This document shows positions 45,814-56,281 of a stretch of DNA of 64,000 nucleotides, one piece after another. Position 1 is the stretch's first letter; every line of letters starts with the position of its first letter. The position numbers were made by a program, and so were the translations under genes. The notes beneath the pieces were generated by a model that did no database searches, was not told the DNA's origin, and saw nothing but the letters and a program-made list of their open reading frames with translations. Source of the DNA: Linnemannia elongata (lineage: Eukaryota > Mortierellomycota > Mortierellomycetes > Mortierellales > Mortierellaceae); NCBI GenBank assembly GCA_036320915.1, contig JAXBDG010000005.1, positions 1,426,001 through 1,490,000 of the forward strand, given 5' to 3'.

Positions 45814-47277
45814 CTATGAGGAGTTGTTCTGGCCAAACATGCGCGTGGACGAAAAAGTAGGACTCGAGAGCAGGAAACCCCTCATCAACAGGCGATATCG
45901 ACTCACAATGCGGACCATCTCCTGTGCCTGGACCACGCCCTGTGTTGGCATGGATCGCTCGAAGATCTTATAGCTGTCCGAGGAAAGGTTGGTCTTGCCT
46001 GCCTCCAGGTCCAGAACACACATAAATCCGTACACCATCACCGCAGCTCGGTCAATTGGAAGATCACCCTTGGACCGGTCCAGAAATGTCTCGATAAAGG
46101 TGCTAGTGGGCAAGGTATTGAAGTGGCGGCCAAGGAGAGGTAGGAACACGAGCACTCGAGTCAGTTGGGCGATTGAGCGAATCTTGGGTGGTTGCAGCAA
46201 CTCTTGCTGGGACGGTAGCACACTGCTGGTGAGAGATTTTGTCCTGTCGAAATAGGATATAATACTGTTGCTGGGGGTGTTGTCTTGTGGCGCCGTTGGA
46301 TGAGGTGGTGGTATAATCTGAGCATGGATCTGCCGCTGTGGTGGGTGTAGCGGTTGAACCTCCGGTAATTGTTCTCCGTGTTGCCTCCCCTCTATGGTTC
46401 CACGGAATGACGACGATAACTGAAGGACAGGTTTGAGCAATCCAAGGACGTTGGGGATCAAGTACTGGAAGCACAACTGGCCTATTGACAGTCGGTTCGC
46501 AATCGACGGTGCTTGTATAGTGGCATGCTTCTCGGAAGAGTTGATAAGGTATTGGAACTGGTCTTGATCCCAGAGACTGGTGAGCGATTGCAACACAAGA
46601 ACCGCTGTCTCTGGTAAACAGATGCCTCGACACACCTGGTCGGCAAGAACTCTGGTGACGATGTGAAGGTTCTCCGTCGAGGAGACGAATGGAATCGGTT
46701 TGGGCAAAGTCGGTGAAGAGTCGGGACTGTCCATTGGATGCGATCCATGATTGGTGATGTGTCCACAGGGGCTGGTAGAAAAGTTTTCATGCCTGTCGAT
46801 GAGGTAGAGTCGCCGAAGGATTCTTTTGCAGCAGGACAGTGCAAGCTTGACCTCATCCTTGCCGGAGGTTGACTCGAGGTCCTTTGATTCCTGCGAGTAG
46901 AGTTCAGAGAGGACCATTCTCACATAGAGCTCGTACTCTGACATTGGTCCAGGAAGTGGCAATCCTTTGCTGCCGCTGTTGACGTCAACAACTTGATTGT
47001 GATTTGGGCGTATCTTCATGTCGTAGGCGTAAGAGAGCTGTGCTGCTGAGAGAAGTCGGATTCTGGAATTGACAAGAGCCAGAGTCAGGATCTCCCGAGG
47101 TCCGAGCATTCTCATTACACAGAAGATAATTTCTGGCGGAAGAGTCGATAGATTGAGTGTTGTTGTAGGTGGTAGGATTGCCTTGTTCATGTTGATATGT
47201 TCTCGCTGCAGACATGGATCCTGCATAAAGCCGATGGCATGGTGGTCCTTATGAACAGATAAGTCATCGTGTGCCAT
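45814..47277 (-). CDS. F-box protein, 487 aa
   Basis: A single exon. The ATG at 47277 sits in an ideal context (ACCATGG) and was preferred over an in-frame ATG at 47475 that would add low-complexity leader-like residues. An F-box lies at about residues 44-80 (STLPPEIIFCVMRMLGPREI, then ALVNSRIRLLSAA), for Skp1 binding. The rest is helical, rich in Leu, with blocks such as IVTRVLADQVCRGICLPETA and LTRVLVFLPLLGRHFNTLP, and a Pro/Gln-rich insert near 320-370. No LRR or WD repeat is obvious, so the target-binding fold is unknown. It is head-to-head with the next F-box gene, 348 bases between start codons, so the two may share a promoter. Confidence 0.78.
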   Translation of the reverse strand: MAHDDLSVHKDHHAIGFMQDPCLQREHINMNKAILPPTTTLNLSTLPPEIIFCVMRMLGPREILTLALVNSRIRLLSAAQLSYAYDMKIRPNHNQVVDVNSGSKGLPLPGPMSEYELYVRMVLSELYSQESKDLESTSGKDEVKLALSCCKRILRRLYLIDRHENFSTSPCGHITNHGSHPMDSPDSSPTLPKPIPFVSSTENLHIVTRVLADQVCRGICLPETAVLVLQSLTSLWDQDQFQYLINSSEKHATIQAPSIANRLSIGQLCFQYLIPNVLGLLKPVLQLSSSFRGTIEGRQHGEQLPEVQPLHPPQRQIHAQIIPPPHPTAPQDNTPSNSIISYFDRTKSLTSSVLPSQQELLQPPKIRSIAQLTRVLVFLPLLGRHFNTLPTSTFIETFLDRSKGDLPIDRAAVMVYGFMCVLDLEAGKTNLSSDSYKIFERSMPTQGVVQAQEMVRIVSRYRLLMRGFLLSSPTFSSTRMFGQNNSS

Positions 47278-47625
47278 GGTGGGTTGAGGGATAATGAAGG
47301 AAAGGAAAAGATAAAGAGGATGGATGTAACAGATCGAGTGCTTTTGCGAAAATGTAAAAATACCTGCTATTGTTTGTTGATCACACTTGAAACACTCGCG
47401 CAAATTGAGCTTCTTTTGCTCTAGTTTCAACCGTGCGCTGGTGTGGTAACTTACTCTATGTGCACGCTGAGGCACAGGCCTGCTTCACCCTTCACCCTGA
47501 TGATGAATGTGTGTAGTTATTTTCTGCAGCCTGTTGCAAATACTACACGTGATGTCAAGCCCACAATAAATACACGCGCCTTCACTTTTCCTTTCCCACA
47601 ATAATCCATTTTCAAGCAAGATACC
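47278..47625. promoter_or_regulatory. Shared divergent promoter of two F-box genes
   Basis: A 348-base interval between two divergent ATG codons. No individual factor site was identified. It reads AT-balanced with a C/T-rich end before 47626. Confidence 0.5.
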
Positions 47626-49329
47626 ATGGACAAGGCTCTCATGCTACCGGAGATCCTCGCCTGCATTGGCAACATGCTCGACAACAACAACATCATCTCC
47701 TGCATGCAGGTTTGCAAGGCATGGAGAACCGAATTCGAACCTCGCCTCTGGCGATCATTCACTCTCAAACAGCTCGAGCCTGATTACGTAGGCCTTCGAC
47801 CAGATCTCGCCCTCCTTAAGAAGAACGCACATCATATACGCAGCCTGGTTATCAAGCAAATGGATTCCGCCCTTCAAGATTTCTTTATGCGGTGCAAGCA
47901 GCTGGAAGAGGTCAGGTTTGACGCGCAGGAAGTCGACGATGGTGACGGAGTGGCCCAGATGTGGGATCGATTCTCGGATATGATCGACAACCACAGCCGT
48001 CTACGCAAGATTGTGATCGATACTGTCCCGTGGCCCATGACCAACAAAGTCCTGGAGACGATGGAAAGGTGCCCAAAGTTGATTGTCCTTGAATCCAAGG
48101 AGACCGAGCTGGATGTTGTCAAGTCCCAGCTCTACCTTCGCCTCTGCTCCAAGAACCTCAGGAGACTCTCAACGTGGGCTGACGACTATGACCACCCCGA
48201 GTTTCCTGAACACCTTATCTTTCAGGAGATGCGCTACCTCGATATCTGTCACGCCACCGGGATCTCCATGGACAAGCAGCTCACATGGCTCAGCCGTTGC
48301 CCCAACCTGGTTTCTTTCCGCTGGGAGGCCTGGGCTGACCAAGTTGATGTCGCCAAGCTCTGCACTATTCTCTCGGGGGGAACCTGCCCCAACTTGACGG
48401 CACTGCATCTGATTGTGACTTTGGCGGACGACGAGATTGCACAGATTCTGGAGTCTGCACCAAGGATCGAGAAGCTATCTTTGCCAAGGACGGGGTTCGG
48501 GGAACTTTCTATGGACGCCTTGCGCAGACACTTTCCAACCTTGCGGGATATCAACCTTCAGTTTTGCTCCAAGGTCACCAGCCCGATGGTCCAGGAGATT
48601 CTCCGCTCCTGCGCCAACCTTCAAAGCATCAGCGCCGAATCCTTGGCTCGCAGCGACATTATTCAGCATCCATGGGCGTGCAGGAATCTCCAGATGTTTG
48701 ACGTCGGGATTGATTTTGTTGATGAGACCGACGGTTACGATCCTCCAAAGTCCCACTTCAGAGAAGTCTACCAGCGCCTTGGCTTACTCACGGAACTCAA
48801 CTACCTTTCAATCTGTAGCGAGAATCAGGCGGACACGGACAGCCGGGATCCAATTGAGGTTTCGTTGGAGGCTGGCTTAGACGAATTGGCGACTCTGAAG
48901 AAGCTGACATTCTTTAGCTGTAAGACGCTGCTGAACAACAGTCATCCTAGCGAGGGGTTCAAAGTGGTGGAGTGGATGGTGGAGCATTGGAAGAGGCTGG
49001 AGACGTTTGAGGCGTCAAAATCCATTGCGGTTATGGGAGCCATTGGGGACGACGGCAACACGATTGAACCCTATGCCATGGACCTGCTGAGGGATAATGG
49101 TATCAAATTTAGCGAGTTTTTCTCTTCGGGGCGTGGGCTGGATTACGACCATGACGATGATTATGATGAAGATGAGTGGACGGACCAGGAGGACTATGAG
49201 GACGATGGCTATGACATGGATGACTTTGAGACCTATGAGCACTACGGTCCCATTGATTTTTCCAGCGACGACGAGTACGCCGATCAATACGCTCGCTACA
49301 TGGTACAGCAGTACTCGAGCCTCGAGTAA
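47626..49329 (+). CDS. F-box/LRR-like protein, 567 aa
   Basis: A single exon starting MDKALMLPEILACIGNML, which is itself the F-box (residues ~5-45, with CMQVCKAWRTEFEPRLWRSF). It is followed by irregular leucine-rich repeats across ~60-480, for example HHIRSLVIKQMDSALQDFFM, LRRLSTWADDYDHPEFPEHL and LRDINLQFCSKVTSPMVQEI, as in F-box/LRR substrate receptors of SCF ubiquitin ligases. The last ~60 residues are extremely acidic and Tyr-rich (Asp/Glu runs near 510-560). This is the style of the expanded F-box families of Mortierella-like fungi. It has no intron, and an aataaa word (49360-49365) is followed four bases later by a genomic A35 run, which suggests a retrocopy. Confidence 0.85.
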   Translation: MDKALMLPEILACIGNMLDNNNIISCMQVCKAWRTEFEPRLWRSFTLKQLEPDYVGLRPDLALLKKNAHHIRSLVIKQMDSALQDFFMRCKQLEEVRFDAQEVDDGDGVAQMWDRFSDMIDNHSRLRKIVIDTVPWPMTNKVLETMERCPKLIVLESKETELDVVKSQLYLRLCSKNLRRLSTWADDYDHPEFPEHLIFQEMRYLDICHATGISMDKQLTWLSRCPNLVSFRWEAWADQVDVAKLCTILSGGTCPNLTALHLIVTLADDEIAQILESAPRIEKLSLPRTGFGELSMDALRRHFPTLRDINLQFCSKVTSPMVQEILRSCANLQSISAESLARSDIIQHPWACRNLQMFDVGIDFVDETDGYDPPKSHFREVYQRLGLLTELNYLSICSENQADTDSRDPIEVSLEAGLDELATLKKLTFFSCKTLLNNSHPSEGFKVVEWMVEHWKRLETFEASKSIAVMGAIGDDGNTIEPYAMDLLRDNGIKFSEFFSSGRGLDYDHDDDYDEDEWTDQEDYEDDGYDMDDFETYEHYGPIDFSSDDEYADQYARYMVQQYSSLE

Positions 49330-49361
49330 ACTGTCGCGCATGAATTTGCGAACGCCAAAAA

Positions 49362-49368
<7 letters not shown>

Positions 49369-49403
<35 letters not shown>
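49369..49403. repeat. A35 homopolymer downstream of F-box gene
   Basis: A genomic A run of 35 directly after the polyadenylation word of an intronless gene. Confidence 0.95.
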
Positions 49404-49405
<2 letters not shown>

Positions 49406-49592
49406 GAAACCGACGTGTCTCAACCCACGTTGATACGGATTTCTGATCATTCATCATTATCGAGGTCACCTTGTCTCTTGCTTTACTTGCCCTCTTGCAT
49501 TTCTCATTCTTTCCACTTTCTTTTCCTTCTTTACTACACACCACCATTCCCCCTTTCTTTTCTCCCGACACTAATACCGCCATAATATAACC

Positions 49593-50412
49593 ATGAGCAA
49601 AGACAACGACACCAACCGCTTTGTCGACCCGAACCAGGATGGCATGGTCCAGCCCCCTCCACCCTCCTACACAACAAACAACACCGCCAGCCAATCCTAC
49701 CAACCACCAGCAGGCCCTCCTCCAACTTCTTTCTACCAAGCCCAACCCGTCGGTCAACAGACTTATGCTCCTCCTGAAGGCGCGTACATGCCTCCTTCCT
49801 CCAGCAGCGGCTATGCTCCTCCCCCTGGAAACCCTGGAAACTCTGGTATTCTATCTATTCTTCAACTCTTTTTTTTCTGAACTCGTCTTTGTTCCGTACG
49901 CTTCTGCTAACATATTCGTCTGCTGGTTGATCTGATCTGTTAGGTGGCGTAAACCCAAGCACAGTTGTCTATGTGGTTGACGGAAACAATCCAGCAAATG
50001 AACAACAAGTGCGCTCCCGGGGCATCCCTGTCGCTATGATCTGCTTTATCTTTGGGTACATGCGCAAGAAACACGTCCATGATATGAGAAGACATAGGAC
50101 TCTATGAGGCTCAGGAGGGCTAACGAGCTTGGTTTTTTTTTTTTTTTTTTTTTTTTTTTGCCTTGAACAAATTAGACTTTGCACTTGGCTCGGCTACCTC
50201 TTCGGAATGTGCCTCCTCAATTCGCCAGACCCCAGAGAGCGCTTTTGGGCGCGGTGCTGTAGTGTTGCTGCATTCGTTTACAGTATTGTATGCACTCTGC
50301 AATACGTCCAAGCATTTCACTTTTTTTTCCTGTTTTTTGCAACCATTAACTTTTTTTCTCCTATCATTTTTTGTAGATCATCATCTTTAGCGCAATCTTC
50401 GGTCGGCACTAA
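49593..50412 (+). CDS. Small Pro-rich membrane protein, 170 aa
   Basis: Four exons, 49593-49845, 49944-50055, 50176-50287 and 50377-50412, join in phases 1, 2 and 0. The N-terminal ~85 residues are Pro/Tyr/Gln/Ser-rich (PPPPSYTTNN, YAPPPGNPG), containing PPxY-like motifs (PPSY) that could be bound by WW-domain ubiquitin ligases of the Rsp5 type. Two hydrophobic helices follow (PVAMICFIFGLCTWLGYLFG and VAAFVYSIIIIFSAIF), separated by a short loop with NSPDPRERFWARCC. The ending GRH is abrupt. The layout recalls small tetraspan-like or LITAF-like vesicle proteins, but I do not recognise the family. Intron 2 carries a T27 run close to its acceptor. Confidence 0.72.
50133..50159. repeat. T27 homopolymer in intron
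   Basis: Lies in intron 2 of the small membrane protein gene, just upstream of the acceptor (a very long polypyrimidine tract in sense). Confidence 0.95.
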
Positions 50413-51711
50413 CCGCAATTTCAACGGACCGGGAGTACTACAACGGCGGATACAGCAAGCAATAGGAGACGACGCGTAAAAGTTCACCACTTGCAGAATA
50501 CGAATAAATGCCCCAATGTTTTTTTCTCAGCTCGTGTGTGGCAGGTTATTCTTTCTATTGTCTTTTCGAACGATGTGCGGAGCCTTAATCTGGCTTTCGA
50601 AAGAGAGTGCTGAAGACAAATGGCGAAAGTCTGCTCTGCTACTACCACGTGCAGAATCAGCGATCTCGGACTTGTCTTCCTCAGTTCTTTAAGATCCCCT
50701 ACGATTTGAATACGCCGAAGCCGATCCACGATTCGACACCAAGGCAAGGGAGAATGGCTAGGGCAATCAAAAGGTAATCAACGCGAACTGATAGTGTGTG
50801 CCATTCGACGCGACGCGTTTTTACTCAGTCCAATAAAGATAATGACTGCTAATAACTTTTCTTGGTCTCTACCTCTCCGTCTTTACTCTTTGAGTGCCAG
50901 GAAACAGGCAGGACGGTAGTGAAAATACAGGTATGAATTATTTTTCAAAGAGTTATGCTTTATTTGAAAGTAGTAAACTGTAAACTGTTGGCTCGCCGTC
51001 AGTCTTCATCACTCCCACGGAGGGAGATAATGTAGTGCAGGGCACACCGCGAGCTGGTCGCGAGCCGAGTACCCCAAATATGAAAAAATATAAAATAAAT
51101 AAAAAAGAGAAAGAGCGAGAAAGTGGGAAAAGGGACTGGGTTTTGTATGGCTCTTTGTTCCCAGAGGGTTGACTTGATTCGAACAAGCACAAAGAGGTAG
51201 TCCGGCTCCCTCCCCGGAGGAGAAAAGAGCGCAGAAGCTACAAACCATCGAAGTATGCCTTGCTGCCATAGTGCGACCAACATTTGGTGCATAATGGCTA
51301 CTACTTGCGAACGCGAAACGCTGACCTAGAGATGCCTCCATATAAGCAGACGAGAGTAACCGGCAATGACAAACACACGACATCCGACAAAGATGAATGG
51401 GGGAAGGTAAAGGGGGGGTGAAGAGAGAGGGTGAAAAGTGAGAGGGTGAAGAGAGAGAGAGGATGAAGAGAGAGAGAAGGTGAAGAGATGTCAAGAGGAC
51501 TTGTACACTGTGTTGCCGCCATTTAAGGGGATATTTCCAAATTGGTTCAAAAGGCTTTGACAACCCACGCTGGACTGCATTGGCTCACATCCACTTTATT
51601 GAAAATTGGGGGCCACAAACAAAAGCACAGGAGCAAGTTTCAGACCTTGCATTCCATTTGTAACAAACAATTGAGATAGAATTATGGAAACGGAACAGGA
51701 ACAAAGCAGTC
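50413..51711. other. Intergenic, no gene recognised
   Basis: Mixed-composition sequence with a G/A-rich tract at 51410-51490. Short frames lack any family features. Confidence 0.5.
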
Positions 51712-51920
51712 GGATTCGCCAAAGGCACCCAAGTCTCTCCGTAACTGGACCTGATCTTAAACCACCTGTAAATGGTATGCCCGCTGATGTTGTTGGCAAC
51801 TACACCGCTTGGAGCCAGACAGATCGTACAAAACTCACACTGTCCAGCAGATTGAGCAATAAGCTTCAACAAAACAGCATTTGGCGGTCCCTATAGCTTC
51901 AGTCTGATATTCTTTCCTAG
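51712..51920 (+). repeat. Dispersed repeat, copy A (inverted partner at 56075-56281)
   Basis: By eye, roughly 80% identical over ~200 bases to the reverse complement of 56075-56281, with almost no gaps over the first 150 bases. Read on the plus strand it keeps an open, protein-like frame (SLSVTGPDLKPPVNG, YTAWSQTDRTKLTLSS) matching that of copy B, and ends at a stop around 51893. No start codon precedes it. Its identity is unknown. Confidence 0.75.
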
Positions 51921-54702
51921 GCCACAAGTGAGCAAAACCAGCAGAGCTGGGAGGTTAGTTAACGTGTCTCGGAGCACAACCATCCGAAGATTCATCCATT
52001 TGAGGCTCCTCCTTATAAAAGCAAGTATGGTTATTGGCATGGTCAAGTTAACGGCGGCTGTTCACTACAAGGTGAATTGTGCAGCAGCCTGTTTGAACTT
52101 ACCCTCGTCCCTGAATCGACAGCCCTAGAGGTCCCAAGGAACTACGAGTGCCTCCATCAAAGTCTAAAGACGACTACGAACAAGGTCTTTTTGGAATGTA
52201 CGGTCTGAAACATCAGTCCAAAACACGCAAAGCTCATTAGAAATACTTCTTCAGCGCCCAGTATTAGCTCCTCCATTAAACATTTTTCTCTTCGATGGAG
52301 GAAACGCGTTTTGACCAAAGTCAAACATTATATCACCTACCGAGGACTCCCTCAAAAATGCGGCGACCCAGCTGTGGCTGTCCTGAATATCCTCCAGAGA
52401 CGAGCGAAACGCATCGGTTGCAGCTCCTTGGTTGCGAAAAAAGAAGTTGTTGTAAAACCTCTCCGCACAATCTATTGCTGATTTGTATGGTTGTCCAGCA
52501 ATAATAAAGTCCTGGCGCTTCTGTCGAATGTCGTTGCTCGCCGCGTTGGACATGTTTGTCGTTTTGGACATGTTTGTTGTTTGGACATGTTGGTTGCTTT
52601 GGACATGTTTGTCGCAACAACGTGTCGTCGGAACTGCTGCCCTTGTGGTCCACCATGCCACCAGAGAACCGTGGGTCCTTGTCGCCAACGAAGCCTGCTA
52701 ACCCACGTCCAGTTCGCCTTCCCAACCCATCCTTTCTCTCTCTCTCGCAATCGCTCTCATTCTACTCGTCATCGCTTGATCCGCCATCGTTGTCCGCGCT
52801 CGCCTTCGGATGAACGTAGCCAGATGTGTATGTAATGCCGTGGATGTCTTGCATGTGGCCATATATCAACTCTCCGCTGGCAAACTATTGACGGCATCGA
52901 TATGTGCGCCTCGCCCCGAGATGGGAAGTCCAGTGGTTACTAGCCTGCCCCCCGAGATCGCATGGAAATAGCGTCACCCTTATGCTTTCCAGCTCGGAGT
53001 TCTTGACGTTCACTTAAATTGTTAAAACTTGGTCTTCATTGACGGCTCCAACGGTTGGCGTTTTTCCTGTGTATGGTTAATACTCCGAATCTTCCTCCAC
53101 ACACACTCTTGGCATGGACCACAGCAGCCCTCCATATCTCCTTGTCGTCCAACTGACCCAGATAGGGAATATCTTTGCCGTATCCAGAGAAACTCTATTA
53201 AAATAGTGCAAATGGGTATATCACCTCAACGTCTCTTTCCTCAACGTAATAGTCTTCTTACACCTGTTATCATTGAAAATAAATCCAACCAAAGGTTAAA
53301 TACTTACAATTTCGCGAGACAGGATGCAGCTGCAGTAACCTGCTTTGGGTGCGCGAAAGGGAGGACGCCCCCGCTCTCAAGGACACGCTGATCGCACTAA
53401 AACACCGTCTCTGAGGAGGCCTTGGTCCCGAATGTAAGCTCATCCCTACTTTGAAAGTATGTTGAGGTGGCATCCTTGGCAAGCTCCTGTCTCCTGTAGA
53501 TACGCGAACTATACGTGGTCGACCCAAGGTTCACCGCATGAGTAACCTTGCAGTGCCAGTGTAAGCAACATAGCCTTCCTTACCATCGCAATGAAAACAA
53601 TTTTATGCTCAGGCCGATCTGACAGTTGACCAGAATCATACTCAATGAGGAGGCAGTCACGGCAGGGTGATGGGTTTGAACGCTCGAGCGCCAATAGATG
53701 CCGGTGTTGCCGCGATTCAACAGGGCTGGGCACATTCGGCAGTGGATCCCTCGAAGATAGACGGACAGAGTCGTTACAGGAACAAAACGATGGAGAAGAT
53801 CGGCCAAGAGATCACCCTTGATGTTGTAGACCTGATGAATTTGAAGCGTGTACAATTTGAAAAGGGAATCGATACAATTAGTTTCCTCTGCAACAAGAGT
53901 AGGTACGGAAAAAGTGCTTTTGAAAATCGCGCCTAAAAAATCATACCTTGGTCCGGTGCTTTTTGAACGCGCGGGTGCTGCAGAGAGTCTACTTGTGGTA
54001 ATGCAGACTGTTCCCTTTATATCTGAGTGATACATTGGCTACATCATGTCTCGAGAGCAGCGGCGCCCTTGGATGTTTTTCCTGGCGTCCCAGGGGTGTC
54101 GATGATATAGCCGTCGTCCACAAGCTTGTTGTAATTGGAATGGTGCCCTTTGTCACAACGTTCAAGCATTTTTAAAGCCATGCTATCGGCCTTGCGCGCC
54201 GATTACCAACCTATTTTACAGAGACACATTGCTGGTTAAAAGAGGCAACAGCCAAGGCAAAAAACAATCGATAAGTTATAACCTCATAGCTTACCATGAA
54301 CACCTGCCCGACAATTCTAGCTCCTCGCTCAAAGATGATACTCTCAGTGTGGATCGTTGAACCGATGTGATGTTATGGCTCTTTTTTGAGGAATGTGTAC
54401 ACGTTGAAAGCTATTTTTGGGGGGAAGGTTGGCGAAGGTGTCAGTTACAAATCAAATCTCAATAAAAAGAGTGCCGTTGCAAGCAACTAGAATAACCAGC
54501 ATACCAAATAGGGCTCCTTTTATTTTTTTGGCGTTAGTTGGTTGCTATCCACGAGCTTCGGTGCCTCGACGACTGGATTGGTGTGCTTGTCTTTGTGATG
54601 TCTTGTCAAAGCATGATCACTCATATATGGCACAAAAACGGCTGATGACATCGCAAATGCTCGTCGTGTTCCGCCTTGGTGCTGAAAACGTGTCCACATA
54701 AA
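51921..54702. other. Decayed island between the inverted repeats
   Basis: No intact gene. Protein-like but broken frames occur on the minus strand: about 52560-52255 (AIDCAERFYNNFFFRNQ, SSLEDIQDSHSWVAAFL), and 54180-54050 (MALKMLERCDKGHHSNYNKL, VDDGYIIDTPGTPGKTSKG, then a stop). Another minus-strand frame at 54035-53580 has no recognisable motif. These look like relics of genes or of a mobile element. Confidence 0.45.
52545..52613. repeat. Minisatellite, four 16-18 bp units
   Basis: Four imperfect tandem units around the core ttggacatgtt lie in the decayed island. Confidence 0.85.
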
Positions 54703-54897
54703 TCAATCGGGCAGTGTACTTCTGGTGGCGTCCTTGAGATGGTTTTGGAGGTCGGTGTTGTTCCTAGATGTTGAGGCATATTCCCGCAGGCAGTCGATTA
54801 TTTGATCGGAATGCGCGATTGTGTTATGAAGCTGTAGTTGAGCAGTTCTCAGACAGTCCTTTCGACACAGTCCGCAGTAAAATGGCGAGTTCTCCAT
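54703..54897 (-). CDS. Possible mini protein with one C2H2 zinc finger, 64 aa
   Basis: A short frame with start at 54897, preceded by an in-frame stop. Residues 7-30 read FYCGLCRKDCLRTAQLQLHN followed by TIAH, a canonical C-x2-C-x12-H-x4-H finger with Leu at the core. A later LQNHLKDATR resembles the helix of a second, incomplete finger. It could be a real small protein, or the remaining 5' end of a larger zinc-finger gene in this decayed island. No intron was needed. The upstream sequence is purine-rich on the plus strand (a pyrimidine-rich leader in sense), which favours expression of this strand. Confidence 0.4.
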   Translation of the reverse strand: MENSPFYCGLCRKDCLRTAQLQLHNTIAHSDQIIDCLREYASTSRNNTDLQNHLKDATRSTLPD

Positions 54898-56074
54898 CTA
54901 GTGTGGTGGCAGAGAAATGTGGTTTGAAATGAAAAAAATCTGGGCAGAAGAAAAATGTGGGTGGAGTAACAAGACCGAGGGAGAGAAATGAGATGTTTGC
55001 AATGCTGAAAAGAAGAGTATCCGCCACCACAAACGTGATGTTAAGCGGAAAGAACTAGAAGAAAATGAAAAGATATTGTTGAGAGTGAAGTAGAAGGGGA
55101 GAGAGGTAAAGGAAAAATAGGTGAACGGGACAGTAATAATAGTTTTGAGGCGGGAGAAGAATACGATGTAACTGGGTGGATAGGCATAGATGGGGAATCA
55201 AAAGGAACAAAGGAGAAGAAATAATATAAGAAGTCCGAACTATGTCGAACGGAGAAAGCACGGAAAATTGAAGCCGTGAATAGTAAGGACAGAGGCGGGT
55301 TGTATGAGAAAGAGAGGGAGAAATTGAAGGGGTGGTAAAGAAAGAGTAAAGTCCACAGCAAAATAAGCCAAGACTTTTTTTGGCTCTTTTTTTTGATGCC
55401 ATGCCTCGGGATAGCAGCTCATCAAAGCTAAAAGGGCATGACTAAAGCGCCATGGTATGAGGAGAATTTAAACTTCCTTCCCGTTCGCAGACTGAAGTGC
55501 GCTGATAGTCCTTGTGAATTGAACACCCCAAGAAAAACAAACGAATAGCCTTTTATTTTCTTTATTATGAATCATTGGAGGTAGTGGGCAGCTGATCCCA
55601 TATATAAGAATCATGCTTTCCAAACGACATTCTCTCTCGTTCAATAAGGGCCCTAGCATAGCAGGTACTCGATCGATGGTCGTTCCACCTTCCACAATTT
55701 CACTACATCTCCTACCAGTAGAGATTGGCTATAAAGCCCGATAACAGAGCCTTGGCTATTGAGGATAAAGAGTCTCGACAAATGCTTTGTATAGAAAGCA
55801 GCTGGAGCTATTAAGTTGAAGGAAAGGGTGTGTCAATATTGCGCTGTCGTCGGATGATATATTGCGTCGTTTCCTTTGGTCGATTGTTGCTGATAGAGTG
55901 GATGGGTCCTTTTAAGCAAAACCATCAGAGTCAATGCTAGTGTTATCCTTGCTGGTATGAATAGGAAGCACTGGTGAGTATCGCCGCTTGAACGAGTTCT
56001 CGACGTGACTGTCCTTGATTCATGAACAGTTGGCGAAGCTGTTGGCCAAGTGGCCAATTGACGGACATGGAACT
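54898..56074. other. Intergenic, no gene recognised
   Basis: Pyrimidine-rich on the minus strand up to ~55420 (likely leader of the zinc-finger frame), then mixed sequence. The frame extending from repeat copy B runs here on the minus strand to 55833 without a stop but lacks known motifs. Confidence 0.45.
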
Positions 56075-56281
56075 CTAGAAAATATAATCTGACAGCAGGA
56101 GTAGGAACCAGCAAGGCTGTTTGTGGAGGCATATTGCTCAACATGCTCGACAGTGTGCGTTTTGTGCGATCTGTCTGACTCCAAGCGATGTAGCTGCCAA
56201 CAACATCAACGGGCGGGCCATTTGCAGGTGGTTTGAGATCAGACCCAGCTACGGAGAGACCTCGGTACCTTGGCGAATTCA
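56075..56281 (-). repeat. Dispersed repeat, copy B (inverted partner at 51712-51920)
   Basis: The reverse complement matches copy A. The frame from an ATG at about 56282 reads MNSPRYRGLSVAGSDLKPP, then SYIAWSQTDRTKRTLSS, and stays open to 55833 (149 codons). Copies A and B point inward. The repeat lies ~300 bases upstream of the mucin-like gene. Confidence 0.75.

Noticed and set aside
47278..47475. N-terminal extension of the minus-strand F-box protein to an ATG at 47475
   Set aside because: The extra residues are unlike the rest, and the ATG at 47277 has a much better context.
53580..54035. 151-codon minus-strand frame in the decayed island
   Set aside because: No recognisable motif, and it overlaps a different relic frame; kept only as part of the island description.
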